In this document: positions 11,661 through 38,208 of the stretch, in pieces
How the letters are laid out: every line of letters begins with the position of its first letter
How positions within the stretch are numbered: the first letter of the stretch is position 1
Assembly (NCBI RefSeq): GCF_019097595.1
Contig: NC_080710.1
Span: 23,003,780-23,067,779 of the forward strand
Direction of reading: 5' to 3'
DNA length: 64,000 bases
Source of the DNA: Hemibagrus wyckioides
Lineage: Eukaryota > Chordata > Actinopteri > Siluriformes > Bagridae
Notes under the pieces: model-generated
What the model saw: only the letters and a program-made list of their open reading frames with translations
What the model was told of the DNA's origin: nothing
The model's database searches: none
Made by a program: the position numbers and the translations under genes

Positions 11661-12199
11661 GAGAAACATTGTTTCATTTCACTATGTACTGCGTCAGCTA
11701 TATGTGGTTGAAATGACAATAAAGCTTCTTGACTAGACAGTTCCCGACCGTGTCCTTGTGGGCGCCATCTTCCCGAGTGCGCGCCATTTTAAAAACTATG
11801 ACGCCACTCACGACGACGGATCGGCTCCCACTAACTATCTGCCATTACCTTCACACTCCACAGAAAATCCAGAATCACTCATGTGTGTTAATGAGCTCGC
11901 TGGTTGGAATAACGTGTAACATACCACATAATACATCACTTTATTGCTTTGGGGAGTTTGTGTTAGTCTAATTAGAAATAACACATAGTGCAGTTCACAG
12001 AGCCGTGTGACTATATCAGGATAATTATACATACAAATCTATAACGTTTGTATTTGACAGTGATTTGCTGGTCTAGTGCAATCCTCCATTGTTCCAAAAC
12101 TAATGTGCCTTTCTCAGAGAGCACAGCCAATCGCCATGTAGCGTTGAAGCAGGATGTGACGTAGGCACAGACGCCACCGTCGGTCGGTGTTCCTGAAAA

Positions 12200-12295
12200 C
12201 GGAAAACCATCACGATGTCTGGTCGGTGACGTACCGGCCATGCTTGTTTGTTCTTGTTCATCATAAAGAGGTCGATTCGTAAATTCGCTTTAGTG
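12200..12295 (+). other. pogz: Candidate non-coding first exon of pogz
   Basis: A good donor, TTTAGTG|GTGAGTA, ends at 12295 in a CpG-containing stretch about 760 bp before the first coding exon, whose acceptor (ttgcag at 13055) lies four bases before the ATG. This is inferred from splice consensus only. The transcription start is unknown and the left border is nominal. Confidence 0.45.
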
Positions 12296-13059
12296 GTGAG
12301 TATTCTCCATGATCCCTCCAAACGCGCTCTTTTGTAATGGAGGATGATGACGCGCGCCTTATGAATTCGCAGTTTACCAGTCTGCGCACTGAACAAAGTG
12401 CGGAAGGTTATAGCGGTGTAAAGTGGCCGCTGGCTCTATTGCGCCGTGCGCATCAATTGAGATCGTGCAATTTCAGGAAACGTCACAAAACTGTTTTGGC
12501 ATGCTTGCGAAAAACAATTAGAGTCGCCATGTGTTTTCCATTGTGTTGCACACCTAAAAGTTACGCTGCTGTGTTCATAAATTCATTCTGTTCGCTTGTG
12601 TTATGCGTTTGTGATACAGTACAGGAACTACTTTTTTCTCCGCCCCTTTTCAGTCTCTGTGCCGTTTCAGAATTTCCCATGAATTTTACTTCTATAAATA
12701 GTAGATGCACAGAGAGCTGCACTATCCTCTTTATCTAATGAATGACTGTGCTGTCCAGTGCATATTGTCTAGGTGTGAAAGAAAATATTGAACAAAGTGT
12801 GGAAATAGTTTGTTTGCCAGTTAAGCATGGAAGCCAGCAGTCTTACCTGTCGTAGTAGATTTGCATAAATGAAGACTGTTCACGCCGTCAGGAAAATACA
12901 TTCATCAGGCTGGGTTTTATTATAGTGAGGTAATAAGGAACATGTTTTTGGCGTGCTACAAAACACTAATTGGTGGTTAGTTCATAACCCAACTTCAATC
13001 AGTAATATTTATGAAAATGAATATTCATCACTGACCAATACTTAATTCATTGCAGTAAA

Positions 13060-26664
<13,605 letters not shown>

Positions 26665-27469
26665 TTTGCTAAAGACATTTAAAAGAAAGGGTGAATAAAG
26701 GTAGTATATATTTAAGGACTAATAATTCATTATCCTGAGGAGAAATTGTCTTAAAAACCTCAAAGCTAATTTTATTGCAAAATTCTAAAGTGGATGAGAG
26801 ACTTGACCTTTTTTTAAACTATTTGTACTTTCTCCCAGATTGTAACTATTTTTCATTTACGTCTATGGATGTGGATCTCCTGTACATTAAAGTTTTGTTT
26901 CATCCATCCAATTAAACATGGGTGTCTTCACCCTTATGTCTCAGTGACAATGAAGATACTATAATGAGAGCTGGATGTATCTTGAAGAGATGAGAATTTT
27001 TTTGCTGCTCTGGAGTTAACTCTGGTAACTGCTTTACCCAAACATTTACATTTCACCAAACACGTTACTTTCTGTTTGCTTTTATTTATACAGAAATAAA
27101 TCCTGGATTATTTAAAAGAACATGGCATCAAAATATATCATCACTGGTAAACAGACATGGAGATCCATGTAACATTATATAAATTATACCATGCTGAACA
27201 TGTCAAACTAGCTTATGTTTACTTTCAGATGGTTTGGAATTTTTGGACAAACAATATAAAGAGGATCACTTCCTATTCTATTTGTGTTTAAATGTTTATA
27301 TGTTTGTATAATATATTTGTATAAATGTTTGCTTGGTTTCTCTTCGGGTCGGTGTTGCCCAATATGCAAATTATGTAGAATGCAATTTCTAAATAACTAT
27401 TTGAAAATGCGTTACAGTATGATACCAATTCATCACACACACACACACCAATACTTCACTTGACACAAA

Positions 27470-27710
27470 CCAAATGTATGCCAGCATGGTGGTACAGCAG
27501 ATAGTATTGCTGTACCAGCACCCACCACCCCCTCCCAGGACATAAAAAAAAATAAAAAATATGATCAGTAACGTAGCACCAACACCATTGAGCCACCATT
27601 GCTTTGGAGTTTGGCATGCTTTCCCTGCATCCAGGTTTGTTTGAGGTTCTCTGGTGTCCCAAGACATGTTAGTAGGTAGAGTGGCTACTCTAGATTGCCC
27701 TTGGTCTCCC
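27470..27710. repeat. Diverged dispersed fish repeat (LINE/SINE-like tail)
   Basis: Phrases such as 'ggttctctggtgtcccaagacatg' and 'gtggctactctagattgccc' belong to a common teleost repeat whose tail ends in 'attgcccgtagg'-type text. It is heavily diverged; the ends are approximate. Confidence 0.5.
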
Positions 27711-27711
27711 A

Positions 27712-27829
27712 AATAATCCCAAAGGTGTTCGGTGAGATCGAACCCAGGGCTATGTTCAGGTGCTCTTCCACATCTTTACAGTTCGGTGAAGGTCCACATA
27801 TAGCTGGATTTTGGCTATGTAGTGTAAAA
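27712..27829 (-). mobile_element. Tc1-type relic, terminal fragment
   Basis: Minus-strand remains around 'cccaaaggtgttcggtgagat' correspond to the conserved region encoding the end of the Tc1 catalytic core. The stretch 'ggctatgtagtgta' at the right looks like a terminal inverted repeat end. It is short and non-coding. Confidence 0.5.
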
Positions 27830-27913
27830 GTGTGTCTTTATTGAGGAATATAAAGTGAAAAGTCTTGTGTGTTCAACATTTTATAAGGGAGAAAATATAC
27901 ACGTACCAACATA

Positions 27914-28421
27914 CACTGATCAGGTACAACATTATGAGCACTGACAGGTGAAGTGAATAACACAGATTATCTCCTTATCATGTGAACATTTCAGGCAGCA
28001 AGCGAACATTTTGTCCTCAAAGTTGATGTGTTTGAAGCAGGAAAAATGGGCAAGCGTAAGGATTTGAGCGAGTTTGACGAGGGCCAAATTGTAATGGCTA
28101 GACGACTGGATCAGAGCATCTCCAAAACTGCAGCTCTTGTGGGGTGTTCCCAGTCTGCTGTGGTCAGTATCTATCAAAAGTGGTCCAAGGAAGGAACAGT
28201 GGTGAACCGATGACGACAGGGTCATGGATGTACGTGGGGAGTGAAGGCTGGCCTGTGTGACCCGATCCAACAGATGAGCTACTGTTGCTCAAATTGCTAA
28301 AGACGTTAATGCTGGTTCTGACAGAAAGGTGTCAGGACACACAGTGCATGACGGGTCAGGGCTGTTCTGGCAGCAAAACACAATATTAGGCAGGTAGTCA
28401 TAATGTTATGCCTGGTCGGTG
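27914..28421 (+). mobile_element. Internally deleted Tc1-type element, copy B
   Basis: Ends are inverted (cactgatcaggtacaacatt at left, its counterpart ending cctggtcggtg at right), with TA at 27912-27913. Length about 508 bp, less than half of a full Tc1. It keeps the transposase head from 28046 ([16 protein letters not shown]), a helix-turn-helix sequence, up to a stop near 28213. The catalytic part is missing. Confidence 0.85.
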
Positions 28422-28769
28422 TTATCAATTAAATAATTTGACCATAGCATTTTGGGTTCTGTCCTAATTTTGGTATTTATATTAAGGTTTATTCTATAGT
28501 TGTACTTCATTTATTCATAAAGGATTTGTGAATATAATAAAGTTTCCCCCAAAAAAATAACTTTCACTATAATCATTTTAAATTTCACACGTGAATGATG
28601 TAAGCATTTTGAAACCCCACCTCTGGGGAAAAAACAAGAGCACACTACTGGTCTGAGGGCTTTGGACTTTTGGGCTGATAAATGATTTGCAGCATTTCCA
28701 GTTTTCGCCTTAGTCCTGGTTACATAACCGACACTTTCTCCTGCAGTCTGTAGGACGCGCCTCGTTTCT

Positions 28770-28778
28770 TTATAAGAT
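28770..28778 (+). promoter_or_regulatory. selenbp1: Candidate TATA box of selenbp1
   Basis: The sequence ttataagat lies about 60 bases before the initiator ATG, in a short CpG-containing stretch. That spacing would give a 5' UTR of about 30-40 bases. Inferred from the motif alone. Confidence 0.4.
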
Positions 28779-28836
28779 CCTTCTGCTACATCAAGTCGAT
28801 TGTCCCTGTAAGAAACTTTTCGAGAGTTTCAACAGT

Positions 28837-31800
28837 ATGGGTAAGTATACGTCTAACTGTGAATCTTGAATATCATGTTATTCTGGGGTTTTCTTTACGT
28901 TTCTTTCATGCACACGTGTGCGATGTTGAGAGTTATACAAACTAAAGTTTGCAGTCCTGAAATGGTGTTTCGTCATACATGAAATAATCGATATTATTAT
29001 TATTTCTACATATACGGTGAGATTTGTACTAATAATGCTCCCACGGTAGTGCCTGTTAAATTTGCACCAAAGATTTGTACATTAAGAATAACCGATTTGG
29101 CCCAAAAATATTACCGTAAATACAGAAGGTGGGTGCTTGTTTTCAGTAAAACTACAGAACTATAGTCTGTTCCCTCAGCACTAATACACCTGATTTACCT
29201 GGCTGGAGATGAGTCAGGTGTCTTGGAACAGTATGAACAGTGCAGTGCAAACAATGGGTTTTAATGAATTCATTTAAGGCGAGGGGTTCAACAGAGCCAG
29301 AAAATATGCTAATATTGTTAATATAATATAACATGTTAATATTCTTTTTCTGTAACTGGGAAACACGATTAGTTTGCTACAGCAAAATGGCGTGCCAAGA
29401 TAAGGCTTTTGTTAAAGTGTATCTGTACAATTGGATCCTTTTTTTTTTTAAAGGGCATAGGTGCTGTAATAGTCTAGTTATTAGAATTATAATTATTATA
29501 AGTTATTAGACAGTGTTGATTTAGGTGGTCGCTATACCATGTATAGCGTCATGTATAGCTGTCATATGGTCAAGTTGTAACATGACCATATGACAGCTTA
29601 AAATCCTCCTCTAACAATTTAATACATTTATTATCTTATAATTAAATTATTTTCAAAAAATAGCTTTTAAAAAAGAACATGAAGCAAATGTGGATTGCTT
29701 ACTTACTTAATTCATTCATTCATTCATTCATTCATTCATTCATTCATTGTCTGAGTAGGCTGTCTATGAATTAGTTCAGGTATGCATGACCCTTTCACTG
29801 TATTACCCACCTTTTTTATCACCATTATAGATTAAAAGTTAGTTGTACTGAGCTAAATACATATGGAATGTAACTAATAGTCCTATTTGTGCTGAGGTAT
29901 TGAGGTAGTTAGTTAGTTAGTTTTTAAATCAAAGGAGAATCCTCAAGGGTTTTCTTTTTTGTTTTCTATTCTTTTTTAGTGTTAGACACCATACATGGGA
30001 TGATGTATAAATGTATAAATTTACAAATCAATGCATTAAAAGATCATTACCTCGTCTGTTCTTACTGACTGAGGTTTCTGAACAAAGTTTCCGAACAGAT
30101 TACAAAATTTTCTAGGTTACAAAATGCAAGGTTTATTAAGAAGAAGACGACATGGGAACATTGCATGGACTTTATAGTATCAATAAAAGCCAACTACAAG
30201 TGCCCACTATTCATATCGACCTTATTGCTGACACCAAGCATGAACAGATTGTCACAACTTTATGGGTCACTTCTAGCTGTTGCTTTGGCCATTAGGCTTT
30301 AACCAGTGTTGAATGAGTGTATTTCAATTATGAGTGCATTGTGAAAGTACTTAAAAGAATTACACAGATGGCAAATATTTGCATATTGGTTTTTTTAGTG
30401 ATAACAACTCCAGTGCTTGGTAGTGAAGGAGAGTTTCATGCCATATCTGTACCAGGACTTTGTTTTGGAAAGTCATAAAAATGCTGTAACTGGAAACTTA
30501 ACTCTTTCCTTTTATGTCTCCAAAATGGTCAATGTATGATATATGAAAAACAAAGAAAAATAGAACGCAACAAAAACTTTTGTTTTGTCTTGCATAAAGA
30601 CTACCATGAAATATTTGTTGAAGACTCACTAGAGTTTCTGTTTATCAGAGGAAGGATGTTGTATAACCTTTGGCAGTGCTTTCTGTTTCTTAACTTATTG
30701 AGAAAAGTCACATCTGTTGCTTCTCATATAACAACCACTCTATGCTTTTGCTCACTTTTTCAATAATTAACTATATTGAATAAATGTTGGAATATTTATT
30801 AGTTTATTTATATTTAATTTTAAAAAATGTGGGGATGGGAACATATTTATTTATTTTATTTCTTTTTTATTGCAATATCACAAAATTGTGCAAAATGTCA
30901 TCTGTCTGGAATCAACGATCATGCTATAATACACACTTTTAAATTTATAACTAAATTTACCTTTGAACATTCAGAGAACTTTACATGGGGTTAAAAGGCG
31001 ATAAAACAATCACCTTACTCTTATCATATCAAATAAAACAAAAGAGGAACTCTTGCTACATGAATTTACTAGAGTACTGTAAAGCCAAGCCTCAGCTGTC
31101 TGTTATATTGCTTAACTATTTCATGTCTGTTGTAATATTGCCTAACTATTTCATGTCTATATAAATATATAAATAGACAAATATGACATCTCACTGCAGA
31201 AGATATATTGTGTGATATATTTGTATTAAACTCTAATCCAAGTAGCTGCATCACCTTTTTAGGAGATATCAGTTTTTTATTTTTTTTATTTTTTTTTCTA
31301 ATTAAGACTAAATAAATGTTTTTCTCAGCTTCATTAACAGTGGGATGTGGCAGTGAACAGGCTTTGTCTCACTGGACTAATGCTAGTTTCTATTATGGCT
31401 TTTCCTCACCCATGGCTAAAACCTTAGTTAGATTTACAGTCTGTTTATACGTAATGTAATCATTTTAGACATGTTGAAATTTCTGCTGGGAATTTTCCAT
31501 GTTTTGCTACAAGTTCTTGAGCAATGTCTTTTTAGAACTTTATTACTTTATCAAAGATTGGGACACAGACATGAGACAAACTGAAGGAAATATTGTGCTG
31601 CTCGGTTTGGGTCCATGTGTCCCTTAGATGAAACAGTTACTACAAACTCATACAAGTTCTTCTGACTGATCACCTTTATCCTTTCTATCCTGATGGAAGT
31701 AGTCTCTTCAAGGATGACACGCCCATATCCACAAGGCACTAGGGCTCAGTGACCAGTTTGATGAATGATGATGTAAATCATATGATTTGGTCGTCACAGT

Positions 31801-33458
31801 CACTAGATTGCCGGAATATCTTTTGGAGGAGTGTTAGAGTGTTCCTCAAGTAGAGTTCCAGAGACTGTGCCTAGGTTCACTGAAGCTGTTCTAGTGGCTA
31901 ATTGTGGTCCAGTCCCTAAATAAAACACTTTATTGTTTTTAATCCTTTAATTTGTCACATTGATTCCATCTAATCAATTAAACATGAATCTAATCCGGAT
32001 AACACTGAATGTGAATTTGTTTTAATAGCAAGTTGTTTTTCTTTTTTTTCTACCCACAGCGTCTACCTGCTCAGGATGTGGACCAGGTTACAAAAGTCCT
32101 CTTGATGCCATGAAAGGTAAGGCAACACAAAGCTTGGTATCTCTGACTCTATCCAAAGAAAGAGATGCAAGATAATAACCTGTAACATGAACATTCCCCA
32201 AGGTCCTCGAGAGGAGATTGTTTACCTGCCCTGTATTTATCGGAATACTGAAATCCGAAAGCCTGACTATCTTGCGACTGTTGATGTGAATCCTAAATCT
32301 CCCACTTATTGTAAGGTAAGACAAAATAGAAGAAAGGATTAGGTTTCTGTTACAAGCTGTTTAATGCTGTACTAATTAAAGCTTTTCTCCTCTATAACAA
32401 AAATCTTTGTTTTTATTTAATACTTCACAAGTTAGTAATGCATGTGTGCACTGGGTGTATGTAGGTGATCCATAGGTTGCCAATGCCCAATATGAATGAT
32501 GAGCTGCACCACTCTGGATGGAATGCCTGCAGCAGCTGTTTTAATGATGGCTCCAAAAAACGCAACCGGCTTATCTTACCCTCACTGATTTCCTCCCGGG
32601 TCTATGTCATTGATGTGGGAACAGACGCCCATGCTCCACGACTTCACAAGGTGAGTACTGAAGAAAAATTGCAACCCTCTCTGTTGGAAAATATCACTTA
32701 CCTGGGATGGATAAAAAAAAGTTTGTCAAAATCTTAAGTACAGTGTACTACTAGTACAAAAATACTAGAAAGTAGAAGAAAGTGATCGTTTGTAAAATAC
32801 TTTCACTAGCCACTTTATTAGGACCACCTGTATACATGCCCATTCATGCAATTACACACTCAGCAAATCAATTGGTAGCAGTGCAATGAATATAGTAGTG
32901 CAGATACATTTTAAGACCCAAAACTGGACAAAAGACCTTATACACCTTATTACATATATATTTTCTTGTGTGGTTGTTTTTCACACCATTCTTTAAAAAA
33001 TCTAGAGACTATTGTGCATGAAAATCTCAGCCAAATACAGCTGTTCATCTACTGAACATATTTTTCCCCATTCTGTTTGATGTGAACCATAACTGAAGTT
33101 TTTGTGATCTTGTCACATGATTAACTGATTGGATAAGTGCATGAATAAACAGACGTGCAGGTGTTCCTAGCTATGTGGCCTGTCAGTATAATATCCGTAG
33201 AGGTTCAGCCACTTCCCATTAATCGATTTGTTCCAACAGACTGTTGAACCTGTGGAGATGTTCTGGAAATGTGGCCTGGCCAATCCTCATACTTCTCACT
33301 GCTTGGGTTCAGGCCAAATTATGATCAGTACCCTGGGCGACCCCTCAGGAAATGGAAAGGGTAATATACCACCTTGGGCAATTGCTATGCAATATGCTAT
33401 GTTCCTATAATAACTCAAAGACATGTAATGACTATGCCATATTCATGATGAAATAAGC

Positions 33459-33512
<54 letters not shown>

Positions 33513-35203
33513 GTACTTTAAGCAGTTTTCACAAGTGCCTAAAAATGTTTGCAGTAATGAAGGTATATTTGATCTCTGTGTGACTAGGTGGATTTGTGTT
33601 GTTGGATGGTGAGACATTTGAAGTGATTGGAAACTGGGAATTGCCTGGTGAAGCAGCACCCTTTGGATATGACTTTTGGTACCAGCCTCGCCATAATGTG
33701 ATGATTAGCACCGAGTGGGGAGCACCCAAAGTACTCGCCAATGGATTCAATCCTGCAGATGTCAAAGCAGGTGTGTATTCTTTGTTGATTATTCATTTGT
33801 GACCACTGATGTGGTTTGTACACATAATTATTTTTATTACAAATAGAGCAAAAGGTGATTTAGACTTTGCTCTGCAGGTCACTATGGACAACGCATCCAT
33901 GTGTGGAACTGGACCACTCATAAGCATATGCAGACTCTGGATCTGGGAGAAGAGGGCGCTATCCCTCTAGAGATCCGCTTTCTGCATGATCCTGCTGCAT
34001 CTGAAGGTTATGTGGGCTGTGCACTCCAAGGTACAGTGTTCCGCTTCTATAAGACTCCGGTAAGCAAATGTTAAACTTTCCTCTCATGAAATTTCTATTG
34101 TCTTTATATTAGATGTATTGGCTAAACTTACACCTGTTTCGTAGAAAGGTGACTGGGCTGCAGAGAAAGTCATCAAGGTTCCTAATAAAAAAGTAGAGGG
34201 TTGGATCCTGCCTGAGATGCCAAGTAAGGATTTTGTAGACTATCCTGAACCTAGAGTGCTCACAAACAAAAATGTGTTTATGTATGTAAATGTGTCTTGC
34301 TTCAGGTCTTATCACAGACATTTTAATCTCACTGGATGATCGCTTCCTGTACTTCAGCAACTGGTTGCATGGTGACATTCGACAGTATGACATCACTGAC
34401 AGGAGAAATCCCCGTATGGTGGGCCAGGTGGGATAGCACTATGAGAATTTAAAAAAAGATTAATAGTTTTCAACAATTTTAATTAAATTAAATAATTTAA
34501 TTAAAAACTGTTGTAAGATCTTTCTGGGAGGCAGCATTCAAAATGATGGTCCTGTTAAAGTACTAGAGGACAAAGAACTGGATCAGCAACCTTCCCCACG
34601 AATAGTGAAGGTAAGCAGCACGTTTTTTAGCTGGAAATTCATCTGACGTGGTGTGTAGACTGAAGGTACGATACAGACTTGGTCATGAATTAAAATAGGA
34701 TACCTGATTCATTTTAAAGGCTCTAGAAAAATACACTATTTGTTCCTGAAATTGATCAGTATGTTTTCTTGTGAATCAGGGCAAGAGAATTCCAGGGAGT
34801 CCACAGATGCTGCAACTTAGTCTGGATGGAAAAAGACTCTATGTGACTACTTCTCTGTACAGTGCATGGGACAAACAGTTCTACCCTGAGATAATAAAGT
34901 AAGATTATACAGTTATACACACATTATCAATTCAGATAGTCATGTGGCAGCAGTGCAATACATAAAACCATGCAGAGCTTTAATTAGTTCACATCAAACA
35001 TTAAAAAAATATGATCTGCAAAACGTGTGTCTGTTTTTAGGCAAGGCTCAGTCATGATGCAGATTGATGTGGACACAGTGAAAGGTGGCCTGACGGTGAA
35101 TGAGAATTTCTTGGTGGATTTTGGACAGGAACCTGACGGTCCTGTTCTCGCTCATGAGATCCGATATCCTGGAGGGGACTGCACCTCCGATATCTGGCTG
35201 TGA
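28837..35203 (+). CDS. selenbp1: Selenium-binding protein 1 (methanethiol oxidase)
   Basis: A cytosolic enzyme that in human oxidises methanethiol to formaldehyde, hydrogen sulfide and hydrogen peroxide, and that binds selenium. Coding exons: 28837-28840, 32060-32116, 32203-32315, 32465-32650, 33240-33360, 33588-33770, 33878-34059, 34145-34223, 34306-34427, 34518-34610, 34780-34898, 35041-35203. Phases join to 473 residues (human 472). Near-identical family blocks are visible: [14 protein letters not shown], the selenium-linked Cys57 (PTYCKVIH), [55 protein letters not shown] and the terminal [12 protein letters not shown]. The first exon codes only for ATG plus one base. A poly(A) signal AATAAA lies at 35458-35463. 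No broken motif seen. Confidence 0.97.
29557..29598. repeat. Perfect 16-bp inverted repeat (hairpin)
   Basis: agctgtcatatggtca and its exact reverse complement are separated by ten bases, in selenbp1 intron 1. A second small palindrome, gctatac-cat-gtatagc, lies ten bases upstream (29531-29547). There is no U-run after it, so it is not a terminator. Confidence 0.85.
29710..29748. repeat. (ATTC)n microsatellite
   Basis: About ten attc units in selenbp1 intron 1. Confidence 0.95.
31560..31960 (+). mobile_element. Tc1-type transposase relic (C-terminal part)
   Basis: In selenbp1 intron 1. Degenerate plus-strand text follows the order of a Tc1 transposase C-terminus: a stretch before the catalytic Asp ('ctatcctgatggaagtagtctcttcaaggatgac'), the region corresponding to N-A-P-x-H-x-A, a PSPD-like part, and the 'gaagctgttctagtggc' end. 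Many frame breaks. No terminal repeats recognised. Confidence 0.6.
32804..33190 (+). mobile_element. Short Tc1-related element in selenbp1 intron 4
   Basis: The left end (cactagccactttattaggaccacctg) is a known teleost Tc1 terminus, and the right end (caggtgttcctagctatgtggcctgtcagta) is its imperfect reverse complement. The interior is about 390 bp and has no transposase. It sits between coding exons 32465-32650 and 33240-33360, ending about 50 bases before the latter. Confidence 0.75.
33461..33511. repeat. (TTA)n microsatellite
   Basis: About 17 tta units in a selenbp1 intron, 77 bases before an exon. Confidence 0.95.
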
Positions 35204-35681
35204 AATGGCAGCTCTTATTTCTACAATATTCTACATATACCTGAGGCACTAAACAGTTATCCTTCTTGCTTAGTTATCAGTGCATAGTTAACTTCATCAT
35301 GCTTTGTATTACTTGTTGTCTTTCTAGAAATCAATATGTGACTGATGTTGATAAAAATTATTCACTGACTAACTGACACCAATGGTTGACCTGCATCACA
35401 ATCATTTTTGTAATCTCCGTGTGAAACTGTAGTCCACACTGTAACTCGCTTTTTCAAAATAAAACACAATGTGAAGGCTGTAATATGAATCATTTTTTCC
35501 AATATACACTAGATATTAATAGTATTTAATTAAAGCTAACCATTAATATTACATGTGTTTCATTTGAAGTCAAGTTTATTACAGAACCAGAGCAGAAATT
35601 ATGTTCATGAATTAATGCACTGCATAAACATACACAATATTTACAGTTATGAAGGTTTAAACTCTGGTATAAAGCTATATA

Positions 35682-36215
35682 CACCAATCAGGCATAACAT
35701 TATGAGCACTGAGAGGTGAAGTGAATAACACTGATTATCTCTTCATCATGACACCTGTTAGTGGGTGGGATATATTAGGTAGCAAGGGAACATTTTTCCT
35801 CAAAGTTGATGTGTTAGAAGCAGGAAAAATGGGCAAGCGTAAGGATTTGAGCGAGTTTGACAAGGGCCAAATTGTGTTGGCTAGACGACTGGATCAGAGC
35901 ATCTCCAAAACTGCAGCTCTTGTGGGGTGTTCCCGGTCTGCAGTGGTCAGTATCTATCAAAAGTGGTCCAAGGAAGGAACAGTGGTGAACTGGCGACAGG
36001 GTCATGGGCGGACAAGGCTCACTGATGCACGTGGGGAATGAAGGCTGGCCTGTGTGGTCCGATCCATCAGACGAGTTACTGTTGCTCAAACTGCTGAAGA
36101 ACTTAATGCTGATTCTGATAGAAAGGTGTCAAAATACACAGTGCATGACTGGCCAGGGCTGTTTTGGCAACAAAAGGGGGACCAACACAATATTAGGCAT
36201 GTTATGCCTGATCGG
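35682..36215 (+). mobile_element. Internally deleted Tc1-type element, copy C
   Basis: Inverted ends (caccaatcaggcataacatt at left, the counterpart ending cctgatcgg at right) with TA on both sides (35680-35681, 36216-36217). Length 534 bp. It keeps the longest open transposase head of the family: from the Met at 35829 ([20 protein letters not shown]) to a stop at 36041, about 70 residues covering one helix-turn-helix unit. The catalytic core is absent. Confidence 0.88.
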
Positions 36216-37203
36216 TATATACTACAATATAGCAATAGCTAAAAAAAAACATGAAAATCAGTGTGGTTAATTGGCCAACTTCCAGTTGTTCTTTTACTAC
36301 AACAAGTCTACAATGATTTATGTGCAGGTATAAACAAGTTCATAGCTATTTCCAAAATCTACTTCCTCATATCCTTACCTCCTGATTCTTTCCATAGTTC
36401 AAAGTTCACAAAGCATATAAGAAAAAGGTAAGGAGGAATCACTTTCTGTACTGAGCATTAAATATTATTTTATTAATATGTGGGCCACCTTATTAATGTA
36501 GCATGGATTCAGAACTTTGGGCTCTTTCCAATTTCTTAAAAACACAGAGAGACTGGATTTGCACAGATCTCAGAAATCTGTGTCCAGTGATTCAATTATC
36601 AGTAGATATCAAGCAATGCAAGAAAGTTCATGTCATGCATATCATTGAAGAAAAGCAATACAGTTTCTATAGTGTATTGTATTTTGTGTGTGTGTTTTCA
36701 CAATTGTGGCTGCATTTGCACAGTTGCACACATTGCAACATCTCAGTGAAAGTCTTGAGCTGGCTGTTTTGAACCTCAAAAGCTAAACAAATACAACCCC
36801 TCCTTGTAGACTTTCTCGCAAGGTCCTACTGCTGAAACACCGAAACACTGAAAAGTACTGAAAAGAAAGAATACTGTCTTTTCTAGAACAATTTAATGAT
36901 TTATAAAATGTATAAATTGAGAGCAAAATAAAAATGCCTTATATCCTTAATCGTCTTGCATGTTGGTGGTGCACATTGTTTTTTTTTATTTATTTATTTA
37001 TTTATTTTTGTTTGTTTACACATCTGGGGTATTTCAGAGACCTGTGGTTTGCATGTGAGCAGATTTTATTGACATCTGACAAAATGTGATGAGATATAAA
37101 ATGGTCACGCTTGAAATAGGGAAGAAGTTTGGAAAATGTAAGTCAAAGCGACACCTTGTGGCCATAATTCCCTTGCCTCAACTCTTTCAGACAAACTGAA
37201 ACA

Positions 37204-37704
37204 CACTGATCAGGCATAACATTATGACCACCTGCCTAATATTGTGTTGCTCCCTCTTTTACTGGCAAAACAGCCCTGAACCATCAAGGCATGAACTCTA
37301 CTGATCTGAAGGTGTACTGTTGTATCTGGCACCAAGATGTTAGCAGCAGATCCTTTAAGTCCTGTAAGTTGTGAGGTGGGGCCTCCATGGGACAAGACTT
37401 AAAGGATACTTACAGGACTCAAAGGACTTACATGACTTAAAGGATACTTTTGATAGATACTGACCACTGCAGACCAGGAACACCCCACAAAGAGCTGCAG
37501 TTTTGGAGATGCTCTGATCCAGTCTTCTAGCCATCCCAATTTGGCCCTTGTCAAATCCTCACGCTTGCCCATTTTTCCAGCTTCTAACACATCAACTTTG
37601 AGCACAAAATGTTCACTTGCTGCCTAATATATCCTACCCACTAACAGGTGCCATGATGAGGAGATAATCAGTGTTATTCACTTCACCTCTCTGCCGGATC
37701 AGTG
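37204..37704 (-). mobile_element. Internally deleted Tc1-type element, copy D
   Basis: Same inverted ends as copies A-C (cactgatcaggcataacatt), with TA at 37705-37706. About 500 bp; the transposase head reads on the minus strand (AGKMGKRED) and is frame-damaged. A local duplication of an 'acttaaaggatactt' phrase lies at about 37399-37450. Confidence 0.85.
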
Positions 37705-38208
37705 TATTTCTGAACTTCTGAATTACTTTATTGTTATTGTGTGTACACAATCAACGAAATGGGGTTAGCAGCTCTTAAGACGCCTAATAACAACTAAAAA
37801 TCAATGACTAATTAAATAGATAATAATAGATAAGTAACCAAAATAAACAGTATAAACAATATAAAAAGTACTGCAACGACAGTATATTGTTATAATTGAA
37901 ATAGTGCAAGAAGCATTACAGCATTAGCATAACATGTATGTTCGTACAACTAAAATATCAATGATAAGAATGTCGTACTGCAGAGGTGGACGAAGTACAC
38001 AACTTCCTTACTTGAGTGAAAGTACAGATACTACTGGTCAAACATTATTCCATTACAAGTAAAAGTTGTAAAGACAAATTTTTACTTAAGTAAAAGTACA
38101 GAAGTACTTGTTTTTAAAAGTACTTAAGTATCAAAAGTAAATGTCAACGCATTTATTATTGCATTGCTGTATGCAATACTTACAGTACCTTTTGTAGCAA
38201 CCTAGCAA

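Larger units (their letters stand above)
9600..12200. other. Intergenic region between the dehydrogenase and pogz
   Basis: The two genes are transcribed away from each other, so both promoters should lie at the edges of this stretch. The sequence near 9480-9600 and 12150-12480 is relatively CpG-rich. The centre is filled with simple repeats and a small transposon, listed separately. I see no other gene. Confidence 0.6.
26665..28760. other. Intergenic region between pogz and selenbp1
   Basis: It begins with the pogz 3' UTR, with possible poly(A) signals at 26694, 26886 and about 27093. Repeat remains follow from 27470 and are listed separately. No gene is seen; in particular no proteasome beta-4 gene, which lies here in human. 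Confidence 0.6.

Noticed and set aside
27389..27712. Minus-strand frame of 107 codons with a Gly-rich hydrophobic stretch
   Set aside because: It lies over repeat remains and a poly-A/T run, with no conserved domain.
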